DNA of 64,000 nucleotides from Cedecea davisae DSM 4568 (lineage in GTDB: Bacteria > Pseudomonadota > Gammaproteobacteria > Enterobacterales > Enterobacteriaceae): assembly GCF_000412335.2 (NCBI RefSeq), contig NZ_KE161030.1, positions 1,144,515 through 1,208,514 on the forward strand. The letters run 5' to 3'. Position 1 is the first letter of the stretch; each line of letters opens with the position of its first letter. The notes under the pieces were generated by a model. It worked only from the letters and a program-made list of their open reading frames with translations, was not told the DNA's origin and ran no database searches. Shown here one piece after another: positions 15,741 through 25,150 of the stretch. The position numbers and the translations under genes are program-made.

Positions 15741-16823
15741 CTACTCCTCAAACTCAATAGTCTCGCCCTTAATGCGGCCTTCGAGCTTGCGCAACAGGCG
15801 GTAGATGGCAGCCACGGCTTTTAGCGTGTCGCGGGGGATATAGGCACCTTCTTCGGTGGTGCGGTAGAGGTTGCGGGTTAGCCACACGTAGCGGACCACC
15901 GGGATATTGGCGGCGTGCGCCATTTTGATTAGCGCTTTAGCCTCCTCATCCTGTGCTTTGAACAGCAGCATTGGCAGCGGCGTTTCGTCCGGTTCGTATC
16001 GCAGCCCGACGGCAAAGTGGGTTGGGTTAACCAGCAGCACGTCGGCCTTTTCCATCTCCTGCGGCGTGACCTTTTTCGCCGGGCCGTTGAGGATCTCGTG
16101 AGCAACGTGTTTGCGGTGGCCTTTGGTGTGCGGGTCGCCTTCCATCTGCTTATATTCGTTTTTCACGTCTTCGTGGCTCATGCGGTTTTGCTTGAGGAAG
16201 AAGTATTTTTGCAACGCAAAGTCGGCTACCGCAAACACCAGCATCACGCCGACGATAGTGTGGGCGAGGGTTTCCAGAATCGCCACGCCTGCGTGCCAGA
16301 AGCCGTCCAGCGTGCCGCCCGCAAGGTTGGCCAGCAGCGGGAGGCGGGGCTTAATCAGCAGCCAGAACACGACGGAAAGGGTGATAGCTTTCAGCAGGCT
16401 GTTGAGGATCTGAAGAAACTGCTTAACCGAAAACATCTCTTTAAACTTGTTGAGCGGGTTTAACGCTTCAAGTTTTGGTGCCAGCGCGGCAATAGCGAAC
16501 AGCGGGCCGAACTGGAGCCAGCCTCCGGCGATGCGCAGCAAAATAACCGTGCCGACCGTCATCATAAAAAAGACCCCGACGGTGAGCAGCGCCGCGCCGC
16601 TCACCTCGCCTAAAGCCTGAGTGAAAGGCGCGCTCAGGCGCAGCAGCGGCAGGGTCATCAGCGCCTGCAGTTTGTCCATGCTGGCATCCATCATGGTAAA
16701 AATAAGCTGCAAAACGCCAAACATAATCAGTAGTTTGGGAATATCCTGGCTCTGGCTGACCTGGCCCTTTTTGCGCGCTTCCTGGAGTTTATGGGGGCTG
16801 GCCTGTTCTGTTTTTTCGCTCAC
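15741..16823 (-). CDS. hrcU: HrcU, export apparatus switch protein (SctU)
   Basis: The 360-residue protein has four membrane segments in the first 210 residues and a cytoplasmic domain carrying the self-cleaving NPTH motif (VLLVNPTHFAVGLRY). Together with HrpP it switches substrate specificity. It is the last gene of the minus-strand hrpJ operon; the TA operon follows in the same direction. Confidence 0.96.
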   Translation of the reverse strand: MSEKTEQASPHKLQEARKKGQVSQSQDIPKLLIMFGVLQLIFTMMDASMDKLQALMTLPLLRLSAPFTQALGEVSGAALLTVGVFFMMTVGTVILLRIAGGWLQFGPLFAIAALAPKLEALNPLNKFKEMFSVKQFLQILNSLLKAITLSVVFWLLIKPRLPLLANLAGGTLDGFWHAGVAILETLAHTIVGVMLVFAVADFALQKYFFLKQNRMSHEDVKNEYKQMEGDPHTKGHRKHVAHEILNGPAKKVTPQEMEKADVLLVNPTHFAVGLRYEPDETPLPMLLFKAQDEEAKALIKMAHAANIPVVRYVWLTRNLYRTTEEGAYIPRDTLKAVAAIYRLLRKLEGRIKGETIEFEE

Positions 16824-16846
16824 TGGTTTTACGCTCCGCTAGCGGG

Positions 16847-17656
16847 TTACCACGTCGCCTTACGCGCCGGTAAAATATCGGACAAATGTGGGATCAGGTC
16901 GTTTAGGGCGCTGAACTGATGGCCGGCGAAATATTCCAGCGTCGGCAGGTAAAAAATAAAGAACAGCAGCCCGGCAATGCACTTAAGCGGCACGGTAAGC
17001 ACCGTGGCCTGGGGCTGAGGGCTGTAAATGCTGAGCACGCCGACGGCGAAATCGAGGAACAGCAGCAGCAGTACCAGCGGGCCTGCGTACAGCACGGTGT
17101 CGATGAACATCTGTTTGACCTGGGCGAGGAACGCCAGAAACCCCTGCTCTCGGAAGGCCGGGAGCCAGCTGTCTACGGGCCACAGGCGGTAGCTGTCCCA
17201 GATAACCTGGGTCGCCAGAGAGAGGCCGAAATTGACTATCAGCACCATCATCGACCATTGCAGCAACATATAGCCCAGCGGCGTTTCATCCGCACCCAGC
17301 GCCGGGTTGAGTTGCCCCCCGCTCAGCGCCCCGCGCTGGTTGTCAAACAGCACGCCGACCGACTCAAAAAGCCAGAACGGCAGCGCCAGCAGATAGCCGA
17401 GAAAAATCCCCAGCACCACTTCTTTGAGCATCATGGCAACAATGCCCCACTGGCTATGGGGCGCGCCGGCAAGCAGCGGCACAATAGTTGGCGTGACGAA
17501 CAGCGCCAGCGGAATAACGATAGCGGTGCGGATCATGCCTTTCAGAGCGGAAAAAGCGAACAGCGGAGTCAGCAAAACGCAGGGGTAGATGCGGGCAATG
17601 GCCAGCCCGAGCGCCAGCATACCGTTGAATATGGGCGTCAGTTCGGCCGCAATCAT
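16847..17656 (-). CDS. hrcT: HrcT, export apparatus membrane protein (SctT)
   Basis: This is a 269-residue multi-span membrane protein of the SctT/FliR family, with KGMIRTAIVIPLALFVTP, an FDNQRGAL motif and LFDFAVG-type segments. It forms the core export gate with HrcR and HrcS. The first 4 bases overlap hrcS (ATGA). Confidence 0.94.
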   Translation of the reverse strand: MIAAELTPIFNGMLALGLAIARIYPCVLLTPLFAFSALKGMIRTAIVIPLALFVTPTIVPLLAGAPHSQWGIVAMMLKEVVLGIFLGYLLALPFWLFESVGVLFDNQRGALSGGQLNPALGADETPLGYMLLQWSMMVLIVNFGLSLATQVIWDSYRLWPVDSWLPAFREQGFLAFLAQVKQMFIDTVLYAGPLVLLLLFLDFAVGVLSIYSPQPQATVLTVPLKCIAGLLFFIFYLPTLEYFAGHQFSALNDLIPHLSDILPARKATW

Positions 17657-17919
17657 CTCAGCGACCCTGAGGCGGCCATCATCGAGAAGGCGGACTGGGC
17701 CAGCTCAATCATTTGCAGCCCAATCCAGCGCCCGCTTAAGGCAAGAGTCGTCCCCACTGCCACCAGCTTGATGGCGAAGGGTAGCGTTTGATCCTGTAGC
17801 TGAAACACCGCCTGCAACAGGGAAACCACGATGCCCACCAGCACGGCGACCACCAGCGGCGGGGCGGAAAGTACCACCACCATCAATACCGCCTGCTTAA
17901 ACATGTAGATCATGTCCAT
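17653..17919 (-). CDS. hrcS: HrcS, export apparatus membrane protein (SctS)
   Basis: This 88-residue protein has two membrane helices and the conserved SctS/FliQ loop (LQAVFQLQDQTLPFAIKL). It is part of the R5-S4-T1 export gate. It starts 6 bases after hrcR and overlaps hrcT. Confidence 0.95.
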   Translation of the reverse strand: MDMIYMFKQAVLMVVVLSAPPLVVAVLVGIVVSLLQAVFQLQDQTLPFAIKLVAVGTTLALSGRWIGLQMIELAQSAFSMMAASGSLR

Positions 17920-17925
17920 AACGCC

Positions 17926-18591
17926 TCACATATAGCTATAGAACAGGCCGTCGAGCAGGCGCGTCCAGCCGCTCACCATTACGAACAACAGAATTTTTAG
18001 CGGCAGCGAGATGGTCATCGGGGACACCATCTGCATGCCTAACGCGAGCAGCACGTTGGAGACAATAAGGTCGACCACCAGGAAAGGGATGAAGATCAAA
18101 AAGGCGATTTTGAAACCGTTTTGCAGCTCGGAGAGTACGAAAGATGGTATCAAAATCAAAAGGTTGTCGCGCTGGTTGATGATTTTGTCGGACAGCGCTT
18201 TCGGCCACATACGCTGGCTGTTTTCCATCAGGTGCGTTTCCAGATCCGGATCGCTGTTGCGCAGCATAAAATCAGTCAGCGGCTTGATGCCGTATTGCAG
18301 GCTGCTCTCTAAGCGTTCGGCATTGGTGGTGTCGATGGGTTTTTCCTGAAAGCGGGTTTGCATCCCGTCGAACACGGGTGCCATCACGAAGATTGTGGCC
18401 GCCAGCGCGATGCCGTACAGCGCCATGTTCGGCGGGGTTTGCTGCACGCCGATGGCGTTGCGCGTCAGCATCAGCACCATCGAAATCTTTAAAAAGCTGG
18501 TGGTTATCATCAGCACCAGCGGCAGGAGAGAAATCGCACCCAGCAGAATGGCCAGAGCCAGCGGGTTGAATGAACTGATATTCTCCGCCAT
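17926..18591 (-). CDS. hrcR: HrcR, export apparatus membrane protein (SctR)
   Basis: The 221-residue SctR/FliP-family protein contains [25 protein letters not shown] near the N-terminus and [27 protein letters not shown]-like gate helices near the C-terminus. It makes the pentameric export pore. Its ATG overlaps the hrcQ stop (TGATG). Confidence 0.96.
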   Translation of the reverse strand: MAENISSFNPLALAILLGAISLLPLVLMITTSFLKISMVLMLTRNAIGVQQTPPNMALYGIALAATIFVMAPVFDGMQTRFQEKPIDTTNAERLESSLQYGIKPLTDFMLRNSDPDLETHLMENSQRMWPKALSDKIINQRDNLLILIPSFVLSELQNGFKIAFLIFIPFLVVDLIVSNVLLALGMQMVSPMTISLPLKILLFVMVSGWTRLLDGLFYSYM

Positions 18592-18923
18592 CAGACCGGC
18601 TCCAGCGCCGCACCGGTATTGCGCAGCATCCGGGTAATCTGAAAGCCCAGCGTGCCGTTAACGTCAACCAACTCACCCTTAGCTAGCAGGTTATTGCCGT
18701 GGCACAGCAGCGCTTCGCCCGGCGTAACGTGCTGCACCAGCACCGTCGAACCCGCATCCAGCTGCTGCAATTCGCCGAGCGTTAGCTGTAAGTTGCCGCA
18801 GCGGATCGTCAGTTCCAGCGACAGGTCGTCGAAACTCCCCCTTGTTGTCTGCCATTCAGCTCCGGGGACAACGTCGCCGTCCCGTTGCTCGTCATACTCC
18901 AGGGGGGCGTTTGGGTAAGTCAT
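18591..18923 (-). CDS. Internal translation product of hrcQ (HrcQB-like, SctQ-C)
   Basis: Within hrcQ an ATG at 18923 is preceded, at 6 bases, by GAGGAG (18935-18930), one of the strongest ribosome binding sites in the operon. It would yield a 110-residue protein ([13 protein letters not shown]...) consisting of a short acidic linker and the SPOA domain. This equals HrcQB of P. syringae and the internally initiated C-terminal forms of YscQ, Spa33 and SsaQ. Expression is inferred from the site, not shown. Confidence 0.7.
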   Translation of the reverse strand: MTYPNAPLEYDEQRDGDVVPGAEWQTTRGSFDDLSLELTIRCGNLQLTLGELQQLDAGSTVLVQHVTPGEALLCHGNNLLAKGELVDVNGTLGFQITRMLRNTGAALEPV

Positions 18924-19646
18924 GGTTAGCTCCTCGCTAAACGTTATGTGTAGTAAGTCTCTGTGAGCGGTTTGGGCCGCCGGTTCCAGCTGGACCTGAA
19001 ATTGTCGCCGCGCCAGCGGCAATGCTCCCTGTCCGTCGGGGGAAAAAAATGTCTCCGTGGGCAGCAGCAGATCTCCAGCGGCCAGGCCGCGAGCGCGCCC
19101 GCAGGAAAGTTGCAGCCTGCCGACGGTGAGCGGGAGCCGCAGGGGCAGATCCGGGGAGAGCGGGATAACAAGCCGTTGCCAGGCCGGGTGCCGTGCCAGC
19201 CGCTGTAGCGTATTCCAGCTGAGCGAAACCGGGCTATGGGCTTGCTCTTCACCCAGCGTAATCTCAAGGCGCAGCGTGATATCGACTAGTTCTGCCTCCG
19301 CTCCCGTCGCAGGGCGCAGGTATTCGAGTAATTCAACCAGCTGCGGGCTGAGCTGCTGGCTAAAGTAGCTCCAGTACCAGCCGCTTTCCGGGGAGGGTTC
19401 GCCGGGGAGCGCGGGGCAGTCGGCCATCAGCCCCAGAACCGGGAGTGGAGCGCCGAATAGCAGCGTTCCTGCCGCACAGCTAAAAGCTTCCGCCTGCCCT
19501 GGCTTTTGGGCGGCGAGGGTTGAAGGCAACAAGCGCAGTTCGCCGTGTTCGCCAGCGCAGAAAAAAGGAAGCCGCCGACCGCTGCCAATCCAGCGCCGCA
19601 GCTGAGCCTCCTGTAAGGGCTGAGGGCTAAATGCCAGCCGCTTCAT
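18591..19646 (-). CDS. hrcQ: HrcQ, C-ring/sorting platform protein (SctQ), full length
   Basis: The 351-residue protein ends in a SPOA domain ([18 protein letters not shown] ... [13 protein letters not shown]). It is a single gene, as in Erwinia, rather than split into hrcQA and hrcQB as in P. syringae. An internal start encodes the C-terminal SPOA part separately (see next entry). Its product builds the cytoplasmic sorting platform with HrpD and HrpE. It overlaps hrpP by 4 bases. Confidence 0.92.
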   Translation of the reverse strand: MKRLAFSPQPLQEAQLRRWIGSGRRLPFFCAGEHGELRLLPSTLAAQKPGQAEAFSCAAGTLLFGAPLPVLGLMADCPALPGEPSPESGWYWSYFSQQLSPQLVELLEYLRPATGAEAELVDITLRLEITLGEEQAHSPVSLSWNTLQRLARHPAWQRLVIPLSPDLPLRLPLTVGRLQLSCGRARGLAAGDLLLPTETFFSPDGQGALPLARRQFQVQLEPAAQTAHRDLLHITFSEELTMTYPNAPLEYDEQRDGDVVPGAEWQTTRGSFDDLSLELTIRCGNLQLTLGELQQLDAGSTVLVQHVTPGEALLCHGNNLLAKGELVDVNGTLGFQITRMLRNTGAALEPV

Positions 19647-20260
19647 ACCGCCTCCCGCCGCTTAAAACGCAGGCGCACGTTCTTGCCCAGGCGGCCGCTT
19701 AACGAGCGTTGTCCGTCTTTTTCAAAGCCGCGTACTTTGTCCCAGGCGTGGCCGGAAAAGCCGAGTGCAATATCCAGCACATCGCCGCTGGCGGGGGTGA
19801 TTTGCGCCACGACTTCGCCCAGCTCCGGCAGCAGCAGGCTAAAGCGGGCGGGCAAGGTTTCCTGCTGTTCGATACCCTGAATCAGATGCGGCTCAAGCAT
19901 CGCCATCAGCCGGCTGGCCTGCGATTCCGTGGCTTGCTGAGGTTGCTCTGCGCCGCCTAAGGAGCCATCAAACAAATTGAGTGAAAGCACCGGCATCAGC
20001 GGAGACGGTTCTTCGTCGGACAATAAATCGCTGAACTCTTTTTCATCGCGAGCCAGTTTCTGGCGGTCGCCGGCGCGGCTGAAGGCCGGAGCGCGTGCGG
20101 TCGCAGACGGCATATTGGGCATCGGCGCATTGTTGCCCGGCTGGCGGGGAATGCGCGGCGCTGGCTGAGCGTTATCCCGAGCTTTGTGTTCGGGCGCAGC
20201 AGGATGCGTTTGCTGCCAGGGCTTAGGTTGCTGATGTGTTTTTAGCGCGTGATGGATCAT
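19643..20260 (-). CDS. hrpP: HrpP, substrate-specificity switch / needle-length protein (SctP)
   Basis: The 205-residue protein has a Pro/Gln/Ala-rich disordered N-terminal half and a folded C-terminal part (QETLPARFSLLLPELGEVVAQI ... [17 protein letters not shown]) in the place of the T3S4 domain. It controls pilus assembly and export switching with HrcU. It overlaps both neighbours by 4 bases. Confidence 0.88.
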   Translation of the reverse strand: MIHHALKTHQQPKPWQQTHPAAPEHKARDNAQPAPRIPRQPGNNAPMPNMPSATARAPAFSRAGDRQKLARDEKEFSDLLSDEEPSPLMPVLSLNLFDGSLGGAEQPQQATESQASRLMAMLEPHLIQGIEQQETLPARFSLLLPELGEVVAQITPASGDVLDIALGFSGHAWDKVRGFEKDGQRSLSGRLGKNVRLRFKRREAV

Positions 20261-20724
20261 GCCGGGTCCCCCTGGTTCTGTTTAAGCAAATACTCCATTT
20301 TTTCTATTTCTCGTCGGCAACGCTGCACCGCGAGCTGCGCGGCGCTGAGCTGTTCCTGTTGCTGCTCAACTTCTTCATTTAACCGGTGCGTATGCTGAAG
20401 CTGCTGAATAACATCCGAGCGTTTCGATTTTTCAACATCCAGCGTTTCCCGCAGGTCGTTGAGCGGCTGAATGACGCCGCTGTACTGCGGCACAAACGCT
20501 TCCCGCAGTTGCAGATAGCCGAGCTTCTTCTCTTCAAGCAATTGCCTGCTTTGCCCGGCAGCGTCCCGGGTCCGCGTGAGCTGGCATTCCTGCTCATGCT
20601 GTTCGCGCTCGCAGCGGCGCAGCCTGCGGCGGCGGATCGGCAGAAGCGTGTTCAGCACCTGATTCAGCGCCAGCAGTTGAGGGTCGGGAGAGAGCGGCAT
20701 TTCGGCATCAATGTGGCGGCGCAT
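20257..20724 (-). CDS. hrpO: HrpO, ATPase stalk protein (SctO)
   Basis: This highly charged protein of about 155 residues is predicted to be almost entirely a long coiled coil (Arg-rich RRRRLRRCEREQHEQ, then heptads), like FliJ/YscO. It links HrcN to the export gate. Of the possible starts (TTG 20730, ATG 20724, ATG 20700) the ATG at 20724 best fits an AGGAAG ribosome binding site. The gene overlaps hrcN by 17 bases. Confidence 0.88.
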   Translation of the reverse strand: MRRHIDAEMPLSPDPQLLALNQVLNTLLPIRRRRLRRCEREQHEQECQLTRTRDAAGQSRQLLEEKKLGYLQLREAFVPQYSGVIQPLNDLRETLDVEKSKRSDVIQQLQHTHRLNEEVEQQQEQLSAAQLAVQRCRREIEKMEYLLKQNQGDPA

Positions 20725-22069
20725 AGGCAATCACTTCCTGTAGCAGTTGGCGGGTAACGTCGAATTCGCTGGGCGCGTGGTTTGCCTGGCGCAGAAACCC
20801 GTTAATCGCATCCTGGGCCTGTACGGCGGCGTCGGTCATTGCATCGTTGCCCGGCTGGTATTCGCCGAGGCGGATCAGCATTTCCACCTGCTGATAAGCC
20901 GACATCATCTGGCGCAGCGTGCTGGCCTCGGCAACGTGCTCCCGCGCTACCACGTTGCTCATGGTGCGGCTGAGGCTGGCGAGAACGTCAACGGCAGGGT
21001 AGTGGCCGCGCTCCGCCAGGCGGCGGGTCAGGACGATGTGCCCGTCAATCAGGGAGCGGACTTCGTCGGCAACCGGGTCGTTCATTGAATCCTGCTCAAT
21101 CAGCACCGAATAGAGGGCGGTTATCGAGCCGCGTGACGTTTTCCCCGCCCGCTCCAGCAGCCCCGGCAGAAGGGTATAAACCGAAGGCGGCAGGCCGCCG
21201 CGCCCCGGCGGTTCACCCAGCGCCAGGCCGATTTCACGCTGGGCGCGGGCAAAGCGCGTCAGGGAGTCGATAATCAGCAGCACGTTTTTGCCTTTGTTGC
21301 GGAAGGCTTCGGCAATCGCCGTGGCGGTAAAAGCGGCACGGGCTCGCTCCATGCTGCTGCGGTCGGAAGTGGAGCACACCAGCACGGTGCGGGCGCGCAG
21401 TTCGGCGTCCAGTTCGTGGTCGAGAAATTCACGCAGCTCGCGGCCACGTTCGCCTATCAGCCCAAATACGATGGCGTCGCAGGGCGTGTTGCGGGCCATT
21501 TCGGCCAGCAGAGTTGTTTTCCCGCAGCCTGCTCCGGCAAACACGCCAACCCGCTGACCCACGCCAATAGTCAGAACGCTATCAATGGAGCGGATGCCGG
21601 TTGGCAGCGGTGTGTCGATGCGCGGCCTGTCGGTTGGCGGCGGAGCATCGCCCAGCACCCCGCTGGCGTCGGGCGTTTCGCTGGCGAGGGCAAATGCAGA
21701 CAGGCTATCTTCGTCGATGGCGCGGCCAAATCCGTCCAGCACGCTGCCGAACAGGCTGTCTGACACGCAAATTGAATGCGGCTGAAACAGCGGCGTGACG
21801 CGAGCTCCCTGGGCGATGCCGTCCAGCGGCCCCAGGGCGGAAAGCAGCGTATGGCGCGGGTTAAAGCCAACGACTTCTGCCATCACTTCCCCATCGGCAC
21901 CGCGGCTGATAAGGCAAAGATCGCCGATACGCGCCTGCGGCAGGCTGCTTTCAAGCAAAATGCCGCTGATGCCGGTGATGCGCCCGTGGGCACTGACGGC
22001 GTTGAGTTTGCCCAGGGAGCCGTGACGGCTGGCGAACCAGGTGTTGAGGTCGTTCTGAGCGCTCATCAT
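20708..22069 (-). CDS. hrcN: HrcN, T3SS ATPase (SctN)
   Basis: The protein is about 453 residues. Walker A is GVFAGAGCGKTTLL, Walker B region is NVLLIIDSLTRFA, and GEPPGRGGLPPSVYTLLPGLLERAG is the family signature. It forms the cytosolic hexamer that unfolds substrates and releases chaperones. The ATG at 22069 overlaps the hrpQ stop (TAATG); an upstream GTG at 22075 and ATG at 22066 are also in frame. Confidence 0.96.
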   Translation of the reverse strand: MMSAQNDLNTWFASRHGSLGKLNAVSAHGRITGISGILLESSLPQARIGDLCLISRGADGEVMAEVVGFNPRHTLLSALGPLDGIAQGARVTPLFQPHSICVSDSLFGSVLDGFGRAIDEDSLSAFALASETPDASGVLGDAPPPTDRPRIDTPLPTGIRSIDSVLTIGVGQRVGVFAGAGCGKTTLLAEMARNTPCDAIVFGLIGERGRELREFLDHELDAELRARTVLVCSTSDRSSMERARAAFTATAIAEAFRNKGKNVLLIIDSLTRFARAQREIGLALGEPPGRGGLPPSVYTLLPGLLERAGKTSRGSITALYSVLIEQDSMNDPVADEVRSLIDGHIVLTRRLAERGHYPAVDVLASLSRTMSNVVAREHVAEASTLRQMMSAYQQVEMLIRLGEYQPGNDAMTDAAVQAQDAINGFLRQANHAPSEFDVTRQLLQEVIAYAPPH

Positions 22070-23016
22070 TACCACTTCACCGCAATATTTTCACGGCCGC
22101 CAAACTGCACGCTGTCGCCGGTGATGCTGGTCAGACGTAGCCCGTTGCGTTCGTCACCAACGAACAGGCGCTGTCCGTCTTCGGTGACAATATTGGCGTG
22201 CGGCCCGGCGGTTATCTGTACGATGCGAAACGGCAGGGTGGCTTCGCGCACTTTGGTTTTGTTGTTCAGCGCCACGCTAAGCTGGTAGTCACCTCGAATG
22301 CTGTCCACCATGCGGCTGACGATGGGCAACTGGTTTTCTTGTAAATCACCGCTCAGGATAATGCCCTGCGGAGTGCTGGTGATCTGCACCTTGTTGTACA
22401 GCTCGCGTTCGCGAAGATCCTGCTCGAGCACTACGCGCAACTCGTTGCTGTTAGTGATTGCCGGTTTAATCTGCGGCTCCTCGTCGCTGTTTTGCTGGGC
22501 GATACCCGGCTGGAGCACCCAGCTAAAAATGGTAAAGGTCAGCAGCAGCAGGCCAGACAGGGTAAAAATCTGCGCCCAACGCGGCAGTATTCTGCCAAGC
22601 CACGAGCGGCGTGCCGCCGGAGCGGGCTTATTCGCCGGGCTGCCGATGGGCTCGCGCGCTGCGGATGCGGGCTCGTTGTGGTCCGCCACCGGCAGAGGCG
22701 GCGGAAGAGGGCGGCTGTCCCACTCTTCATCGGCCGCTGCGAGGGTCAGCCAGACGCCGCCTACGGCAAAAATTTCGCCGGGCTGCCAAAGCTGCTGCCC
22801 GGTCAGCCTCTCGCCGTGGCGCTGGCAGACCGTGCCTTCCATCGGCGTGAGCATCCAGCCTTCGGCGCTGCGGCTAAGCTGGGCATGGCTGGCTTTTATT
22901 CCGCCGTCGCTCAGCTGCAAATCGCTTTCGGCCGCGTTGCCAAGCCGCCAGCGCTCGCCGCTAAGGGGCAGCGCTGCGCCTTCATGTAATCCGTTTAATA
23001 CTCTCAGCTCATACAT
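22069..23016 (-). CDS. hrpQ: HrpQ, inner-membrane ring protein with FHA domain (SctD)
   Basis: The 315-residue protein has an N-terminal FHA-like domain (about 1-95, LGNAAESDLQLSDGGIKASHAQLSR), one membrane helix (about 145-165) and periplasmic ring-building domains (NQLPIVSRMVDSIRG ... RIVQITAGPHANIVTEDG). It is the outer of the two inner-membrane rings, with HrcJ. Confidence 0.92.
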   Translation of the reverse strand: MYELRVLNGLHEGAALPLSGERWRLGNAAESDLQLSDGGIKASHAQLSRSAEGWMLTPMEGTVCQRHGERLTGQQLWQPGEIFAVGGVWLTLAAADEEWDSRPLPPPLPVADHNEPASAAREPIGSPANKPAPAARRSWLGRILPRWAQIFTLSGLLLLTFTIFSWVLQPGIAQQNSDEEPQIKPAITNSNELRVVLEQDLRERELYNKVQITSTPQGIILSGDLQENQLPIVSRMVDSIRGDYQLSVALNNKTKVREATLPFRIVQITAGPHANIVTEDGQRLFVGDERNGLRLTSITGDSVQFGGRENIAVKW

Positions 23017-23027
23017 GGCGGCTACCT

Positions 23028-25124
23028 TTATGCTGTGAAGGCGTCAAGCGCGTTTTGGTGGATATCGAGGCGGCCCAGAACGTTAACCGGCAGGTTGAAT
23101 TGCAGCTCGGCGAACGACAGGACGGGAACGTGGTGGAACTCATCCTGGATAAGCTGGCGCAGCGGGCTGCGCAGGTCCTGAGCGGAGAGCAGCACGCTGG
23201 TCTGGCGCTGGAACAGGGGGAAAACTTCGCGCAGCTGTTCCAGCAGCAGGGCGTGCTTATCCTGGCTGAGGGCAAAGAAGGTTTCGTTTTGCGTCTGGCG
23301 CAGGCTGTCGCGCAGTATCTCTTCGGTTTCCGGCGTCAGTAGCCAGACCTGCATCCCGCCGTCGTGGCTGTACTGGTGGCAGATATGCTCTTTAATATCG
23401 ATGCGCACCTGGTCCACCAAAAGGCCTACGTCGCGCTCGTGCTGGCCGTGAACGATAAGCGACTCGGTGATGCTGCGAACCGAACGCAGGGAAATACGCT
23501 CGGCCACCAGCCGCTGTAAGACCGCGCTCAGGCGGGTTATCGGGAAAATACGCTGGAACTCCTGGGCCAGTTCAGGGAGGTCCATTTCCAGCCAGGAGAT
23601 AATGGCGCGGGTTTCCTGAAGCCCGATAAAGCGCGGCCCGGAGGCGAAAAGCGCCTCTTCCATACGCGCCAGCAGCAGCTGATGTGAACTCCAGGACTCT
23701 ATCTGGAACTTATCCAGCAGCGGGTCATTCTCTTCCAGCCACGCCCAGCCTTTTTCCTGCGGGTAGCCTTCCACCGCGAGTTCGGTCCCGGTCTCTTCCT
23801 GCTCCAGCAGGCGGTAGTCGAGCGCGCGTTTATGCGGCGTAAAAGTGCCGATGACCTTCGGGACTTCATAAACCAGGAAACGGAATTCGTCGTCCTCCTG
23901 GTAGGGGGAAAAGTCGATGTTGAATACCGGCAGCGTGAAGCCGTATTGATTCACGATGCGGTTGCGCAGGCGGCGGATGTCTTCTATCAGCGCCAGGGTT
24001 GCAGGGTCGCCCGCGCGGGCTGAGGAAAAACTCAGCACAAACAGGCGGCTGGGGTTAAAGGTGCGAATATCTTCTTCACCGTTGGCCTCGGGGGCGACAA
24101 ATTCGGTGGGTGAACTGTTGGCTTTTGCACGTTTGGCGCGCCACAGCTGAAACAGGCCGGAACCCAGGGTAATAAAACCGAGCACGATAAAGACCAGCGT
24201 CGGCATGCCGGGCAGCAGGCTGAAGCAGAACATGCCGATGGCCGACATTATCCAGGCTTTGGGCTGGTTGGTGAGCTGGTCGCTGATTTCGCGGCCAATG
24301 TTGTTGTTCGGGATATCTTCGTTCGCCGACACGCGGGTGATCATCATCCCGGCGGTAAGCGAGATAAGCATCGCCGGGATCTGGTCAATCAGGCCGTCGC
24401 CGATGGTCAGAATTGAATAGACGTTGGCCGCATCTCCCGCCGCCATGCCCAGCTGTAGCACCCCGATACAGAAGCCGCCGACCATGTTAATGCTCAGAAT
24501 CACTATTCCGGCTACCGCATCGCCCTTCACAAACTTCATGGCGCCGTCCATCGCCCCGAAAAGCTGGCTCTCTTTTGCCAGGTCTTCACGCTTGCTTTTC
24601 GCCTGCTGCACGTTGATAAGCCCGGCGCGCAGGTCGCTGTCGATGGACATCTGTTTGCCCGGCATCGCATCAAGGGTGAAGCGCGCGGCGACTTCCGCGA
24701 TGCGCTCCGAACCTTTGGTGATAACCAGGAAGTTCACCACGGTGAGAATAAGAAACACCACCAGGCCTACCGCCAGGTTGCCGCCGACCACAAAGTTGCC
24801 GAAGGCGGTCACGATATGCCCGGCATTTTGCTGGAGCAGGATCTGGCGCGTGGTGGAGATAGACAGCCCGAGGCGGAACATAGTGGTCAGCAGCAGCACT
24901 GCCGGGAAGGTGGTAAACGCCAGCGGCTTCGGGAGGTACATCGCCGTCATGATAAGCAGGCATGAAACGCTGATGTTTACCGCAATCAGCACGTCGATAA
25001 GCCCCAGCGGCAGCGGGATTATCAGCATGAACACTACCGCCAGAGCGATGAAAGCCCCGACCACTTCGGAGCGCTGCATGGCGGTTATCGCCAGGCGGTT
25101 AAGAAGATTAAACAGAGTGTTCAT
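23028..25124 (-). CDS. hrcV: HrcV, major export apparatus protein (SctV)
   Basis: The 698-residue FHIPEP-family protein has about eight membrane helices in the first 340 residues (with LLTTMFRLGLSISTTRQIL and FVKGDAVAGIVILSINMVGG) and a cytoplasmic nonameric ring domain. It selects chaperone-bound substrates. It starts 26 bases after hrpJ. Confidence 0.97.
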   Translation of the reverse strand: MNTLFNLLNRLAITAMQRSEVVGAFIALAVVFMLIIPLPLGLIDVLIAVNISVSCLLIMTAMYLPKPLAFTTFPAVLLLTTMFRLGLSISTTRQILLQQNAGHIVTAFGNFVVGGNLAVGLVVFLILTVVNFLVITKGSERIAEVAARFTLDAMPGKQMSIDSDLRAGLINVQQAKSKREDLAKESQLFGAMDGAMKFVKGDAVAGIVILSINMVGGFCIGVLQLGMAAGDAANVYSILTIGDGLIDQIPAMLISLTAGMMITRVSANEDIPNNNIGREISDQLTNQPKAWIMSAIGMFCFSLLPGMPTLVFIVLGFITLGSGLFQLWRAKRAKANSSPTEFVAPEANGEEDIRTFNPSRLFVLSFSSARAGDPATLALIEDIRRLRNRIVNQYGFTLPVFNIDFSPYQEDDEFRFLVYEVPKVIGTFTPHKRALDYRLLEQEETGTELAVEGYPQEKGWAWLEENDPLLDKFQIESWSSHQLLLARMEEALFASGPRFIGLQETRAIISWLEMDLPELAQEFQRIFPITRLSAVLQRLVAERISLRSVRSITESLIVHGQHERDVGLLVDQVRIDIKEHICHQYSHDGGMQVWLLTPETEEILRDSLRQTQNETFFALSQDKHALLLEQLREVFPLFQRQTSVLLSAQDLRSPLRQLIQDEFHHVPVLSFAELQFNLPVNVLGRLDIHQNALDAFTA

Positions 25125-25150
25125 TGGTTATTCATCCTGGTGAAATCCAT

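Noticed and set aside
16919-17791. 290-residue plus-strand frame opposite hrcT
   Set aside because: Its composition (very rich in Gln, Arg and His) is the complement of a membrane protein gene. hrcT is unambiguous.
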